From contig CAVPEB010000077.1 of assembly GCA_963702765.1 (NCBI GenBank), positions 1-24,363 of the forward strand: a DNA stretch of 24,363 bases, written 5' to 3'. The stretch comes from DATMNR01 sp963702765 (lineage in GTDB: Bacteria > Chloroflexota > Ktedonobacteria > Ktedonobacterales > Ktedonobacteraceae). The notes below the pieces were generated by a model, which saw nothing but the letters and a program-made list of their open reading frames with translations, was not told where the DNA came from and did not search any database. A program made the translations under genes and the position numbers. Below are positions 1 to 7,931 of the stretch, one piece after another (the first letter of the stretch is position 1; each line of letters opens with the position of its first letter).

Positions 1-354
1 AAAATCTCCCTCTTTTGTTTGGAACGAAAAGAGATACTCTGCCGCTTTTGAAATCGCTGGATGTTTTTTGTTGAAACCAAATTTTTCAACTAAAATCCCT
101 AGGTTTCTGTATGTCTCTATCTGGTTGTAGTTTTCCTGTGTACGAATTTTTTCTTTTCCACCTGGATACTGCCAAGAACCGTTTGGTTTTTGCCTTTTTA
201 AAATTCTTTGAGCTTCAGTTAACTGCCAAAGCTGTTCAATTGAAATAGTTTTATCTAAAAGATCGCGCTCTGCAAAAAATACTACGGCTTTATCTCCACT
301 TGCTAAAAGAGAAAGAATTGCATCGTGTCTTAAAACATTTAACCATCAATTCAT
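1..354 (-). pseudogene. Terpenoid-cyclase/prenyltransferase-fold-like protein, 5' fragment with nonsense codon 3
   Basis: The minus strand is open without a stop from 345 down to the window edge (115 codons), so the gene continues outside the window. The translation contains a QKPNGSWQYPGG stretch and a later AAEYLFSFQTKEGDF stretch. These look like the repeats of squalene-cyclase/prenyltransferase-type alpha-alpha barrels; this family call rests on recalled resemblance. A good ribosome-binding site (GAGGTGA) lies six bases before the ATG at 354-352. That ATG is followed by AAT and then TGA (348-346), and the long frame only begins after this stop, with TGG. The natural reading is a TGG-to-TGA change or a sequencing error at codon 3. 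No ATG, GTG or TTG opens the long frame soon after the stop. The stretch is more A+T-rich than its neighbours, hinting at a different origin. Confidence 0.55.
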
Positions 355-635
355 TTTCAATCACCTCATTTCTTCTTTGACATACCCAACCACCCGGCAA
401 TAATTAGTCGCTTAAGGGGGCACTCCTATAGCAGGTCCCAACTCGCCAGTTTTGACAGAAAGTTGCCTGCCTCACTGCTGCAGTATGAGAGAAATGAACT
501 TAACTGCGCTTTTTAGGTTGAGATCGGAATTTTCTCATCAAGCAGCAATTTATTCTTATAAAACCCCTTTAGCATGGATTGTGATATTGATAAGCGTTTT
601 GATCTCGTCTATTGCCCCTGTAAAGGCTTTCTGCC
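355..635. other. Intergenic, no supported gene
   Basis: This region lies between the 5' end of the cyclase-like fragment and the 3' end of the Bax1-like gene, both on the minus strand. Open frames here are short and lack a ribosome-binding site or recognisable content. I see no strong hairpin followed by a T run, so no terminator is called for the helicase-nuclease unit. The only clear signal is the GAGGTGA ribosome-binding site near 361-367, which belongs to the cyclase-like fragment. Confidence 0.5.
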
Positions 636-1916
636 CTACCCAGGGGTTTTCGTTTTCTTTTTACGTTTCCGTTTTGGTCGAGGACCATAAATATGGTTTG
701 CCATTGCCTCAACCGTCTCCATGACCTCTTTGAGGACCGGTTTATTCTGGAAAAAGATGACCTCGCTTGCACTTCCCTCAAATGCCTCCTCTGTCACATT
801 GAGACCCCGATACACTAATAAGAGGAGGTGAGCGCAGTTTGCAGCATGTACCTTTTCTATCTTGCGCCGAAGGTACTGAGGATGCCAGAACCCAACCAGC
901 TCAATCAGGATTCTCCTATTTTCATCGTGAGTATCGATCAGTTCGAAATCCGGTATCATGACGGTATCGTCTAACAGAATTATTTCGCTCTCACGTACCA
1001 TTCGCCAATGTCCGCGCTCACCTCCCATCTTTTCCTCAAATTCACGAGCGAAGTCTTCCTCAAGGCGGCTGTCAAAAGTCCCTGAACTTTTAAAGTGCGA
1101 ACGTAGCGAACAGGTATGATCCAGTCGATACAGTGTTTCTCCCTGTGCTTGCGGGGGATGCACGTATGCATGCATTTGCCAACGCTCGCAGAGAAGTAAA
1201 GCAGGGAGAAAGGCAGCCAATTGCCTGCCATATCTTAGCGTGGAGGAGACGAAGGGAGAGATTGGTCCATCCAGATCAATGCGGTATCCTCCATCTCTCG
1301 CTGGCTCTGCCCAGAACATCAATTTAAATAACTTGATAAATTTCCATAAGTCTTTATAGTTGCTCGACACTTCTATAATGATATGCGATGCCCAGTAGAG
1401 CGCCCCTCGCGCTAATTCCAGGTTGTAACGAGCAAGTAAGGTTACGGGAGTCCATGCTGGTCCTGGATCCATGAGACGATAGGAGCCACCTCGATCGGCA
1501 AACAAGAACTCGTCAAGTTCTCCCAGGGAAAGTTCGAGCGTATCTGCGACATCGCGGAGTACTTCCTGGCGAGTAGTGGGACGAAATAAATCCGGCTTTT
1601 CGAAAACCGGGCCATATGAAAATATGTGTTCACGTAGTGTTGTCGGCGGAAAGGGTGTAGGGAGTGGCTTGAAAATGGCAGCATCAGTCAGCACCTTGGC
1701 GAGTCCACGAATAAATACATAATCAACGTTGGTACCTTCATATGCCCGCACAGCTTCCTCCCATGCTGCCTGCGATTGGCTTCGATGGCGATTAAATAAG
1801 CAGATAAGATCATGTGCTTTTTGTTGCAACGATGGATCCTGCTCATTCACCATTTCAATGCGCAAATTCGAACCATGGATACGTAATCTCGGCCTGATCA
1901 ACTCACTTGTTAACAT
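636..1916 (-). CDS. DUF790 family protein, Bax1-like nuclease partner of XPB
   Basis: This 426-residue protein matches the DUF790/Bax1 family in layout and context. In archaea, Bax1 is a structure-specific endonuclease that binds the XPB helicase. The C-terminal third holds a PD-(D/E)xK-like core: PDF at 322-324, a hydrophobic strand ending in E339, and a basic YLRRK segment with K352. The last residues (413-424) form a very basic tail that could bind DNA. The gene starts with ATG at 1916-1914, sharing one base with the TAA stop of the helicase gene upstream (TAATG), so translation is probably coupled and the products made together. The likely role is incision of DNA opened by the helicase, in a repair pathway resembling nucleotide excision repair. 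That role is inferred from the family and the pairing, and the substrate is unknown. Confidence 0.8.
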   Translation of the reverse strand: MLTSELIRPRLRIHGSNLRIEMVNEQDPSLQQKAHDLICLFNRHRSQSQAAWEEAVRAYEGTNVDYVFIRGLAKVLTDAAIFKPLPTPFPPTTLREHIFSYGPVFEKPDLFRPTTRQEVLRDVADTLELSLGELDEFLFADRGGSYRLMDPGPAWTPVTLLARYNLELARGALYWASHIIIEVSSNYKDLWKFIKLFKLMFWAEPARDGGYRIDLDGPISPFVSSTLRYGRQLAAFLPALLLCERWQMHAYVHPPQAQGETLYRLDHTCSLRSHFKSSGTFDSRLEEDFAREFEEKMGGERGHWRMVRESEIILLDDTVMIPDFELIDTHDENRRILIELVGFWHPQYLRRKIEKVHAANCAHLLLLVYRGLNVTEEAFEGSASEVIFFQNKPVLKEVMETVEAMANHIYGPRPKRKRKKKTKTPG

Positions 1917-3280
1917 TACCGTTTCTCCCGAGGAACTTGACGACGTTGCACCTTTCCCTCTTCAATCGTATTGCGGACGAGCAACTCAATGAGTACAGCC
2001 TGCAGTGGTTCTTTCTTACGAAGGATGCGCCCAAGGCGCTGCAAATACTCACGCTTACTGACTCCTCCACCAATTACGATTGCTACCTTTGCTTCTGGTA
2101 CATCGATCCCTTCATTGAGTACTTTGGATGTGGCTATCACACTGTATCGTCCAGCCTGAAATGCCTCAAGAATATGCTTCCGCTCGGCGACCCCTGTTTC
2201 ATGAGAAATCACTGGCACAAGATACTGATGCGAAATCTTATAAGCGACCGCGTTCAATTCGGTAAATACGAGAATACGTTCCCCGGCATGCTCACGCAGT
2301 AACGCCTCGAGAGCCGCAAATTTTCCCTGACAACTTTCAAGAATGTTCAGTATTTGCCGCCTGGCAAGCATCGCCAAACGTGCTTGAGGGTCAATTGCTG
2401 AAAGGCGCATCAATTCGCGCAACCAGCCAGCTCCATATTTTCGCTGCAATTCTCGTTCACGGACGAAACCCAGGTAGGTCTCATGCAATGTCTCATAGGT
2501 TGCGCGTTCCTGAGGAGTCAGGTCAACACGCACGCGTTGGGTACGATACTCAGCGAGTTGCTTCCCAACTAAGGTCTCGAGCTGTTGTGTATAGACAATT
2601 GGTCCAATTAACTCATCGAGGCGCCATCGATCACCCACTTGCTCATACTCTTCGGGATAGGTAGCTGTTAGTCCCAGACGAAAAGGAGCAGGTGTCATGA
2701 GAGCTGCTTCTCCCCATGTTTTGGCTGGCAGATGATGGACTTCATCGCATATGAGCAGTTTAAAGGAATTGCCATATTCAGCGATAAGATCTCCGGCCGA
2801 GTGATATGTGGTCACCGTCAGAGGGAGGACGCGTTTCTCACTGCTGTAGTAGACACCGATCACTGTCTGGAAAATATTGGTTAAGAGCGCGTACCATTGG
2901 TAGAGTAAACTTGTCGTTGGGACGAGGATAACGGTTGAAGCGCTCACGTGATGGATTGCGTGTACTGCCACAAGCGTTTTTCCAGCGCCGGTTGGTAATA
3001 CAATGCTTCCCCGCCCATTTGCATGTTTCCATGCATCAAGGGCCTTGACCTGATAATCATGCAGTTCACGTGAATCATGCAACTCAAGAGTAAGATGTTG
3101 CCATCGAGGGATAGCATTGCGAATACCCTGCTCTTTCATCCATGGCACTACTGCATGATAGCGATATGCTTCACAACGCCAGCAATTCTTTACAAATTGA
3201 AATGGAATTGGAACCTGCTCTACCTGGTTTGTATCCTGGAGAACCAGTGTTCCACCTTGAAAGAAGACGGAAGCATCCAT
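1916..3280 (-). CDS. XPB/Ssl2-type superfamily 2 DNA helicase
   Basis: This 454-residue SF2 helicase carries the expected motifs in order: DYQVKAL near 75-81, Walker A PTGAGKT at 96-102, DEVH at 179-182, LTATYP near 204-209, motif V (NEGIDVPEA) near 389-397 and motif VI QRLGRILR at 414-421. The DEVH box, motif VI form and compact length fit the XPB/ERCC3 branch, which opens DNA in nucleotide excision repair and, in eukaryotes, transcription initiation. I chose the ATG at 3280 because AAGGA sits about eight bases before it. A TTG 12 codons upstream also keeps the frame open but has no better site. The adjoining Bax1-like gene overlaps by one base, and this pairing is itself good evidence for the XPB call. 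A promoter and a possible operator lie just upstream. Confidence 0.88.
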   Translation of the reverse strand: MDASVFFQGGTLVLQDTNQVEQVPIPFQFVKNCWRCEAYRYHAVVPWMKEQGIRNAIPRWQHLTLELHDSRELHDYQVKALDAWKHANGRGSIVLPTGAGKTLVAVHAIHHVSASTVILVPTTSLLYQWYALLTNIFQTVIGVYYSSEKRVLPLTVTTYHSAGDLIAEYGNSFKLLICDEVHHLPAKTWGEAALMTPAPFRLGLTATYPEEYEQVGDRWRLDELIGPIVYTQQLETLVGKQLAEYRTQRVRVDLTPQERATYETLHETYLGFVRERELQRKYGAGWLRELMRLSAIDPQARLAMLARRQILNILESCQGKFAALEALLREHAGERILVFTELNAVAYKISHQYLVPVISHETGVAERKHILEAFQAGRYSVIATSKVLNEGIDVPEAKVAIVIGGGVSKREYLQRLGRILRKKEPLQAVLIELLVRNTIEEGKVQRRQVPREKR

Positions 3281-3357
3281 ACTCTCATTCCTTCTAGAAA
3301 GGGAGTAGCTTCTCAATAGCTATTGTTCATAGTCTACATTCTGATACATATGCATTG

Positions 3358-3386
3358 ATTATGTTCATTATTAGAACAGATGTCAA
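3358..3386 (-). promoter_or_regulatory. Candidate sigma70-type promoter of the XPB-Bax1 operon
   Basis: On the minus strand, TTGACA (3386-3381) and CATAAT (3363-3358) are separated by 17 bases. This predicts a start near 3351 and a leader of about 70 bases before the helicase ATG. The leader also contains a 12-base perfect palindrome, CAATAGCTATTG, at 3314-3325. Confidence 0.6.
3362..3378. promoter_or_regulatory. Inverted repeat TGTTC-N7-GAACA inside the XPB promoter
   Basis: Perfect five-base arms at 3362-3366 and 3374-3378 lie between the -35 and -10 elements of the helicase promoter, where a repressor would block transcription. The arms are reminiscent of SOS-type boxes but run opposite to the GAAC-N4-GTTC arrangement known from Bacillus LexA. 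The regulator is therefore unknown. Confidence 0.35.
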
Positions 3387-3446
3387 TAGTGGAGGAATCT
3401 CTTCATGCTTGCCGTTTTCTCATAACGCGGTGAGAATGTGCCCTAA

Positions 3447-4874
3447 ATGATTAATATAGCAAATACCAACTCTGGCATGTTAAACCCAAATCAGAATCGC
3501 ATTGGAGTTCTTACCGACACTGAAGTACTCATGGTTGACGTTGTCCAGCGAAAGCAAGTGCTACACTCGAACTTGCTTCCAGTAGATGCCGATAAACTTA
3601 GTGGTCTACTTGAGTATCTCTGGCAATTGGGGCTGAGCGAGATATGGATACTGCCAAATACTACCCTTTCACAAAGTGCTTCATGCACCTTGTTCGAAGA
3701 AATTAATGACTCCTGGGTCGCGGTTGTTCACCCAAACCCATCTGAGCCAGATAGACCTAGCTGTGCTATGCTCTTGCCCAGAGGGAATGGTCAGAGGGAA
3801 GTACGTCGCCTTACATTCGTTTTCCCGGAACATGCGGGATGGAATTGGATACTACCTGATGCTAGAAGCCTACTTGCAACCGTGACCTACCTGAATCAAA
3901 CTCTTGCAAGGCCAGTGATCAATTCACCGGATCTTATCGCACATCAATTGCTTAACGATCTTACCATCGATCTGCCCACTTCACAGTTTTGCTCTCTACC
4001 AAAAGATCTGCAAACGTTATACAGCAGGGATGGGGATGCTCTATCGAAGATCGAGAGCACACATGAACTTGCCTGGATACGCCCTTTGACGCTGGTGGAA
4101 CAGCGACAAAGATACCTGCACAAATACAAACACATCTCACCATACCTTGAAGCTTGCACAGGAATCAGGCTAGGTGCAGGAGAACCGGAGTTTTCCTCAA
4201 CTGGACGCGCCTATGATGGCATTCGTCCTGGTATGTGGCGTGTCGACGTCGAGCAAGCTGGTTCAATCTTCAATGGCAAAAAGCTTCCTTATTTCCTAGA
4301 TGGGGAATGGATTAGCACTTCTCAAGTCAAGTGCTGCGCGGATATCGGATATCGAGTGTACGTACGAGAGGGTTATTACTGGTCACAGTCTCATGAACCG
4401 CTCAAACGCTGGGGAATGACTCTATGGCAGGCCGCAGAACGCCTGCACTTAAAAGGATATCGGCATGAGTATGGAAGAGCAAATGCATCTCATAGCATCG
4501 AACTCCTCGCACAGCTCGGGGTAGCTATTCTGGCAAAAGAAAAAGACGACGGAGGATGGGCACGACCTGACTGGTGGATGCAAATTGTTGGACGCAGTCG
4601 TGCCGTTCTTTTTACCCATCTTGCAAGCTTCGCAAGAAAGGGATTGATGCCAGCATTGGTAAACAAGGATTCACTCTGGATAGTATCTGATGATCCCAAT
4701 CCACTCACGACAATACCCTGGCTTCGGGCTACTCACCAATGGATGGGATATTTTGTTGGCTATAAAGTTCCACTTCCCCTCTCAAATGATGTCAAAGCCA
4801 TTTTCAGGACAAGCGAAGCTCCAGGTCAAGCAGCCAGGGAGCTAGACAACCTGGCTGATGGGGTTCCCAAATAG
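3447..4874 (+). CDS. Uncharacterised protein with possible degenerate family-B DNA polymerase-like motifs
   Basis: I do not recognise this 475-residue protein with certainty. It is soluble and rich in tryptophan and tyrosine, with no signal peptide. Two stretches recall family-B polymerase motifs: WRVDVEQAGSI near residue 265 resembles motif A, and VNKDSLWIVSDDPNP in the C-terminal quarter resembles the motif C region, but with Lys where the first catalytic Asp of DTDS would be. The segment RPDWWMQIVGRSRA just before it resembles, from memory, a family of actinomycete plasmid or telomere-associated proteins. If the relation holds, this copy is probably catalytically dead and may bind nucleic acid. 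The gene is divergent from the XPB operon and convergent with the beta-glucosidase. The ATG at 3447 has only a weak, distant ribosome-binding site; an alternative ATG at 3477 is no better. Confidence 0.6.
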   Translation: MINIANTNSGMLNPNQNRIGVLTDTEVLMVDVVQRKQVLHSNLLPVDADKLSGLLEYLWQLGLSEIWILPNTTLSQSASCTLFEEINDSWVAVVHPNPSEPDRPSCAMLLPRGNGQREVRRLTFVFPEHAGWNWILPDARSLLATVTYLNQTLARPVINSPDLIAHQLLNDLTIDLPTSQFCSLPKDLQTLYSRDGDALSKIESTHELAWIRPLTLVEQRQRYLHKYKHISPYLEACTGIRLGAGEPEFSSTGRAYDGIRPGMWRVDVEQAGSIFNGKKLPYFLDGEWISTSQVKCCADIGYRVYVREGYYWSQSHEPLKRWGMTLWQAAERLHLKGYRHEYGRANASHSIELLAQLGVAILAKEKDDGGWARPDWWMQIVGRSRAVLFTHLASFARKGLMPALVNKDSLWIVSDDPNPLTTIPWLRATHQWMGYFVGYKVPLPLSNDVKAIFRTSEAPGQAARELDNLADGVPK

Positions 4875-4916
4875 GTAGGGTTTCGTATCCTTCAGTGAGT
4901 AACACAAAACCCTGCT

Positions 4917-4930
4917 CTTAGTATACTAAG
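4917..4930. repeat. Perfect 14-base palindrome in the convergent 3' junction
   Basis: CTTAGTATACTAAG is fully palindromic and lies one base beyond the stop codon of the beta-glucosidase. A weaker inverted repeat (AGGGTTT at 4877-4883 with AAACCCT at 4907-4913, loop 23) sits beside it. Together they could help end transcription from both sides, but neither is followed by a clear T run. Confidence 0.3.
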
Positions 4931-4931
4931 G

Positions 4932-6362
4932 TTACGTTTTGCTTTGGGAGTCGACGAATGATGCATACCAGCGCCCACTATCTTTGATGATGCGGCGTTG
5001 GGTAGGATAATCGACATAGACCAGGCCAAAACGCTTGCGGTAGCCCTCGGCCCATTCGAAGTTATCCAGGAATGACCAGACAAAGTAACCCTTGATTGGC
5101 ACACCTTGACGAATGACTTGTGCAACGGTTTGAATATGCGCGCGCAGGAAATCAATTCGCTGCTGGTCGTGAACGGTGCCATCTCCGTCCCATTGATCAT
5201 TGAAGGCAGCACCACTTTCAGTAACAACCATAGCTTTTGGAGCATATTCACGATTAATGCGCGTGAGAATGTTGGCCAATCCTTCAGGAAAGACTTCCCA
5301 ACCCATTTCAGTATATGCTGCACCTGGAATACGCTCCACTGCCTCATAGCTTTCGTCATGCCCAGTTTGTCCAGGTGTGGTTTTACCATTTTCGCGATCT
5401 CGCACTATCATGCGTGAGTAGTAGTTTACACCAAGGAAGTCAATTGGGACGGAGATGATTGAAAAATCATCTTCCAGAATAGGTGGTGACGCTACTTTCA
5501 AATCGGTAAAAAGATCTTCGGGATAGTGCCCTCGAAAGATTGGATCGAGAAACCAGCGATTGCGGAAGGTATCCGCACGTTTGATCGCGAGAAGGGTTTC
5601 GGGTCGGTCATCCGCGGCATAGACAGGATAGAAGTCAATGGCTATGCCAACCTGAGCCTGGGGCGAGATGTGTTTACGCAGGCGTGGCACAGATAAACCA
5701 TGCGCGAGCAAGACATGATGACCAACAACTACGGCCAAATTTTTATCGCGAATGCCAGGAGCATGGATGCCATCAGCATAGCCAAGATAAGCAGAACACC
5801 AGGGCTCGTTCTGTGTGAGCCACCAGTCAACACGATCACCCAGGCGCCGCGCAACTATCTCGGCATAATCTGCGAAAGCATAGGCAGTATCACGGTTGAG
5901 CCATCCACCTTGGTCCTGTAAAGTCACGGGCAAATCCCAATGGTAGAGTGTTGCTACAGGACTGATACCGTGAGCGAGCAGAGCATCGACCAGGCGATCA
6001 TAAAAATCCAGTCCGCGTTCATTTACGGCACCTGTGCCCTGTGGAACGATACGTGGCCAGGAGAGCGAGAAACGATATGCACTCAAGTTGAGCTCGGCCA
6101 TGATCGCAACGTCTTCTTCCATTCGATGATAATGATCTGCTGCAATTTCACCTGTCTCACCTTGATATGTCGTTCCTGGTATTGCCACAAAGCGGTCCCA
6201 CACGGAAAGGCCGCGTCCGTCTTCATGTGTCGCCCCCTCAATCTGATAAGCTGATGTACCAGCCCCCCAGAGAAAATCGGGCGGAAAGGCACCTCTCAAC
6301 TCCGATGGCTGCGTACCTTTCGCGGGACTTAATTTGGATCGTGTATCGTCGGTTATGCTCAT
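4932..6362 (-). CDS. Glycoside hydrolase family 1 beta-glucosidase
   Basis: At 476 residues this is a full-length GH1 enzyme, a retaining hydrolase of terminal beta-glucosides and related beta-glycosides. The acid/base glutamate is E186 in the NEP motif (185-187). The nucleophile is E382 in VTESG; Ser replaces the commoner Asn after it, a variant known in GH1. The N-terminal FLWGAGTSAYQIEG signature (30-43), the YRFSLSWPRI segment near 96-105 and the C-terminal FVWSFLDNFEWAEGY region are intact. There is no signal peptide, so the enzyme is cytoplasmic and must receive imported oligosaccharides, consistent with the transporter genes upstream on the same strand. The ATG at 6362 has a strong AGAGGAGG site five bases before it. 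A 408-base gap from the ATPase gene leaves room for its own promoter. Confidence 0.95.
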   Translation of the reverse strand: MSITDDTRSKLSPAKGTQPSELRGAFPPDFLWGAGTSAYQIEGATHEDGRGLSVWDRFVAIPGTTYQGETGEIAADHYHRMEEDVAIMAELNLSAYRFSLSWPRIVPQGTGAVNERGLDFYDRLVDALLAHGISPVATLYHWDLPVTLQDQGGWLNRDTAYAFADYAEIVARRLGDRVDWWLTQNEPWCSAYLGYADGIHAPGIRDKNLAVVVGHHVLLAHGLSVPRLRKHISPQAQVGIAIDFYPVYAADDRPETLLAIKRADTFRNRWFLDPIFRGHYPEDLFTDLKVASPPILEDDFSIISVPIDFLGVNYYSRMIVRDRENGKTTPGQTGHDESYEAVERIPGAAYTEMGWEVFPEGLANILTRINREYAPKAMVVTESGAAFNDQWDGDGTVHDQQRIDFLRAHIQTVAQVIRQGVPIKGYFVWSFLDNFEWAEGYRKRFGLVYVDYPTQRRIIKDSGRWYASFVDSQSKT

Positions 6363-6463
6363 TAGGCCTCCTCTATCAGGCTCCCTATGTTTGGCCTGTC
6401 TACAGTACTATTTTTGGGTATAAGCAAGCCAGGGTGCTAGCTTGTGTATGAATAAACAATCCG

Positions 6464-6479
6464 TGAGGTGCTTACCTCA
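6464..6479. promoter_or_regulatory. Inverted repeat TGAGGT-N4-ACCTCA upstream of beta-glucosidase
   Basis: Perfect six-base arms with a four-base loop lie about 100 bases upstream of the GH1 start. This could be an operator or a small hairpin. A half-site CGTTTAC at 6497-6503 matches one arm of the LacI-region palindrome at 14554-14567, but on its own it is weak evidence that the same regulator acts here. Confidence 0.25.
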
Positions 6480-6600
6480 ATTAGGTGGGCAAGTCGCGTT
6501 TACATGGATGATACTCCTAACAACGGGCGACGCAAGCGCCCCCTTGACTCCAACTTCTCACTTTATAAGCTCATCAGGCGAGGAGAGATGAATCAGCCTA

Positions 6601-6674
6601 CCAGTGTCATCTTTCGCTGACACTCTGGATCTCACACGGTGGGCACCGAGATCCTTCGCTTAAGCTCAGGATGA
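6601..6674. repeat. Hairpin-forming repeat related to the element at 22015-22088
   Basis: In the gap between the ATPase and glucosidase genes, GGATCTC (6627-6633) and GAGATCC (6648-6654) pair. Between them, GGTG and CACC pair around a two-base loop, leaving a four-base bulge. A weaker inverted repeat (CCAG-TGTCA with TGACA-CT-CTGG) occupies 6601-6628. Bases 6648-6674 align with the right arm at 22059-22086 at about 23 of 28 positions, so this looks like a diverged member of a dispersed intergenic repeat. The rest of 6363-6770 holds no supported gene. Confidence 0.5.
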
Positions 6675-6770
6675 AAATCAGCTGATGACCTCCATTCCAA
6701 TTGTGTTCTAGTCCATCCGTGTGGGCTTCTTGAACGAATTAGTTGGAATCAATGGACAAGCGTCCTCGCC

Positions 6771-7931
6771 CTACGTTGGTGACACGCCGGACACCTCCTC
6801 TCCTGTGCCATAGAGAAAACAGTGTGTCCAGTGTCCGTTGCCAAGATCGGTGCGCTTGGGACGGTATTGCTTGCATATTGGCATAGCATGTGGGCAGCGT
6901 GGGTGAAATCGACAGCCAACAGGTGGATTGATCAGACTTGGCGGCTCTCCTCGTCCGATGGTACCAGTTCCTCTCTCGAAAGCATCTTCCACAGCTTTTC
7001 TATGGCCCATTGTATCAGGATCAGGGGCTGCGGAGAGCAATAATTGCGAGTAGGGATGTCGCGGGTTCTGAATCACCTCTTCAGTTGGTCCTCCTTCAAC
7101 CATTTGACCCGCATACATAACCAGTGTTTCCTCTGCGAAATAGCGAGCGCTGGCAATATCATGAGTGATGAAGAGAAATGCCAGACCATCATCTTCCTTG
7201 AGACGCAACAGTAGATTCAACACATCCAGACGAATGGATACATCTAGCATCGAGACCGGTTCGTCGGCCAGGATAACCGATGGACGAACTGCGAGTACCC
7301 GAGCTATCGCGATTCGCTGGCGCTGCCCACCGCTCAATTGATGCGGAAATTTATCTATAAAATGATCGGCAGGAGTCAAGTTCACGCGTTCAAGTAGAGC
7401 AAGGATCTGCTCGCGTTCTTCATTCGCATTATGAGCGTATCCGTATAAACGCAATGAACGGGCAAGGTGATAGCGAACGCTGTGTGCAGGATTCAGAGAC
7501 GAAAATGGATCCTGGAAGATATATTGCACATGTCTCCGATAGGCTTTTAGCGCTTTATGATCATTTCCCGCGGGCTGTCCACGAAAGCGAATCTCGCCAC
7601 CTGTCGGCTCATGCAATCGACCAAGCAAGCGAGCAACGGTTGTTTTGCCACTTCCACTCTCTCCAACTAACGCTGTTGCTTTTCCTGGATACAATGCCAG
7701 TGAAGTATCTTCGACAGCGTGTACGGCTTGCGCTGGACCGAACAATTTTATAGCTCGCAATGGGAAGTCTTTTTTCAAATGCACTGCCTCAAGAATAGGC
7801 TCACTTGAAGTCTTCTCCTCTCCGATAGATGCCAGTTGTTGTGAACCATTGCCAACTGTTTCATTCGTTTCATCTGTTACTGCTGTATGAACGGGTAATT
7901 CTTGTCCTATTTCGGGATTATTGCTATTCAT
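6771..7931 (-). CDS. Opp/Dpp-type ABC transporter ATP-binding protein, OppF-like
   Basis: This 386-residue ATPase powers import together with the OppD-like partner. Walker A GESGSGKTT is at 90-98, the Q-loop Gln at 140, signature LSGGQRQR at 199-206 and Walker B VILADE at 219-224, followed by an ITHD switch histidine. The C-terminal GCRFHPRCPHAMPIC cysteine cluster is typical of the oligopeptide/dipeptide ATPase C-terminal domain. I start it at the ATG 7931-7929, preceded by GAGAAGGG, and not at an in-frame codon 16 residues upstream. This gives an eight-base overlap with the end of the OppD-like gene and so likely translational coupling. The first ~45 residues are a polar, low-conservation extension. 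Context suggests the cargo is a beta-oligosaccharide. Confidence 0.9.
   Translation of the reverse strand: MNSNNPEIGQELPVHTAVTDETNETVGNGSQQLASIGEEKTSSEPILEAVHLKKDFPLRAIKLFGPAQAVHAVEDTSLALYPGKATALVGESGSGKTTVARLLGRLHEPTGGEIRFRGQPAGNDHKALKAYRRHVQYIFQDPFSSLNPAHSVRYHLARSLRLYGYAHNANEEREQILALLERVNLTPADHFIDKFPHQLSGGQRQRIAIARVLAVRPSVILADEPVSMLDVSIRLDVLNLLLRLKEDDGLAFLFITHDIASARYFAEETLVMYAGQMVEGGPTEEVIQNPRHPYSQLLLSAAPDPDTMGHRKAVEDAFERGTGTIGRGEPPSLINPPVGCRFHPRCPHAMPICKQYRPKRTDLGNGHWTHCFLYGTGEEVSGVSPT

Noticed and set aside
355..480. Possible insertion-sequence end next to the A+T-rich fragment
   Set aside because: The base composition changes here, but I find no inverted ends, target duplication or transposase remnant.
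452..724. Plus-strand open frame of 90 residues
   Set aside because: It runs antisense into the end of the Bax1-like gene, has no ribosome-binding site and no recognisable content.
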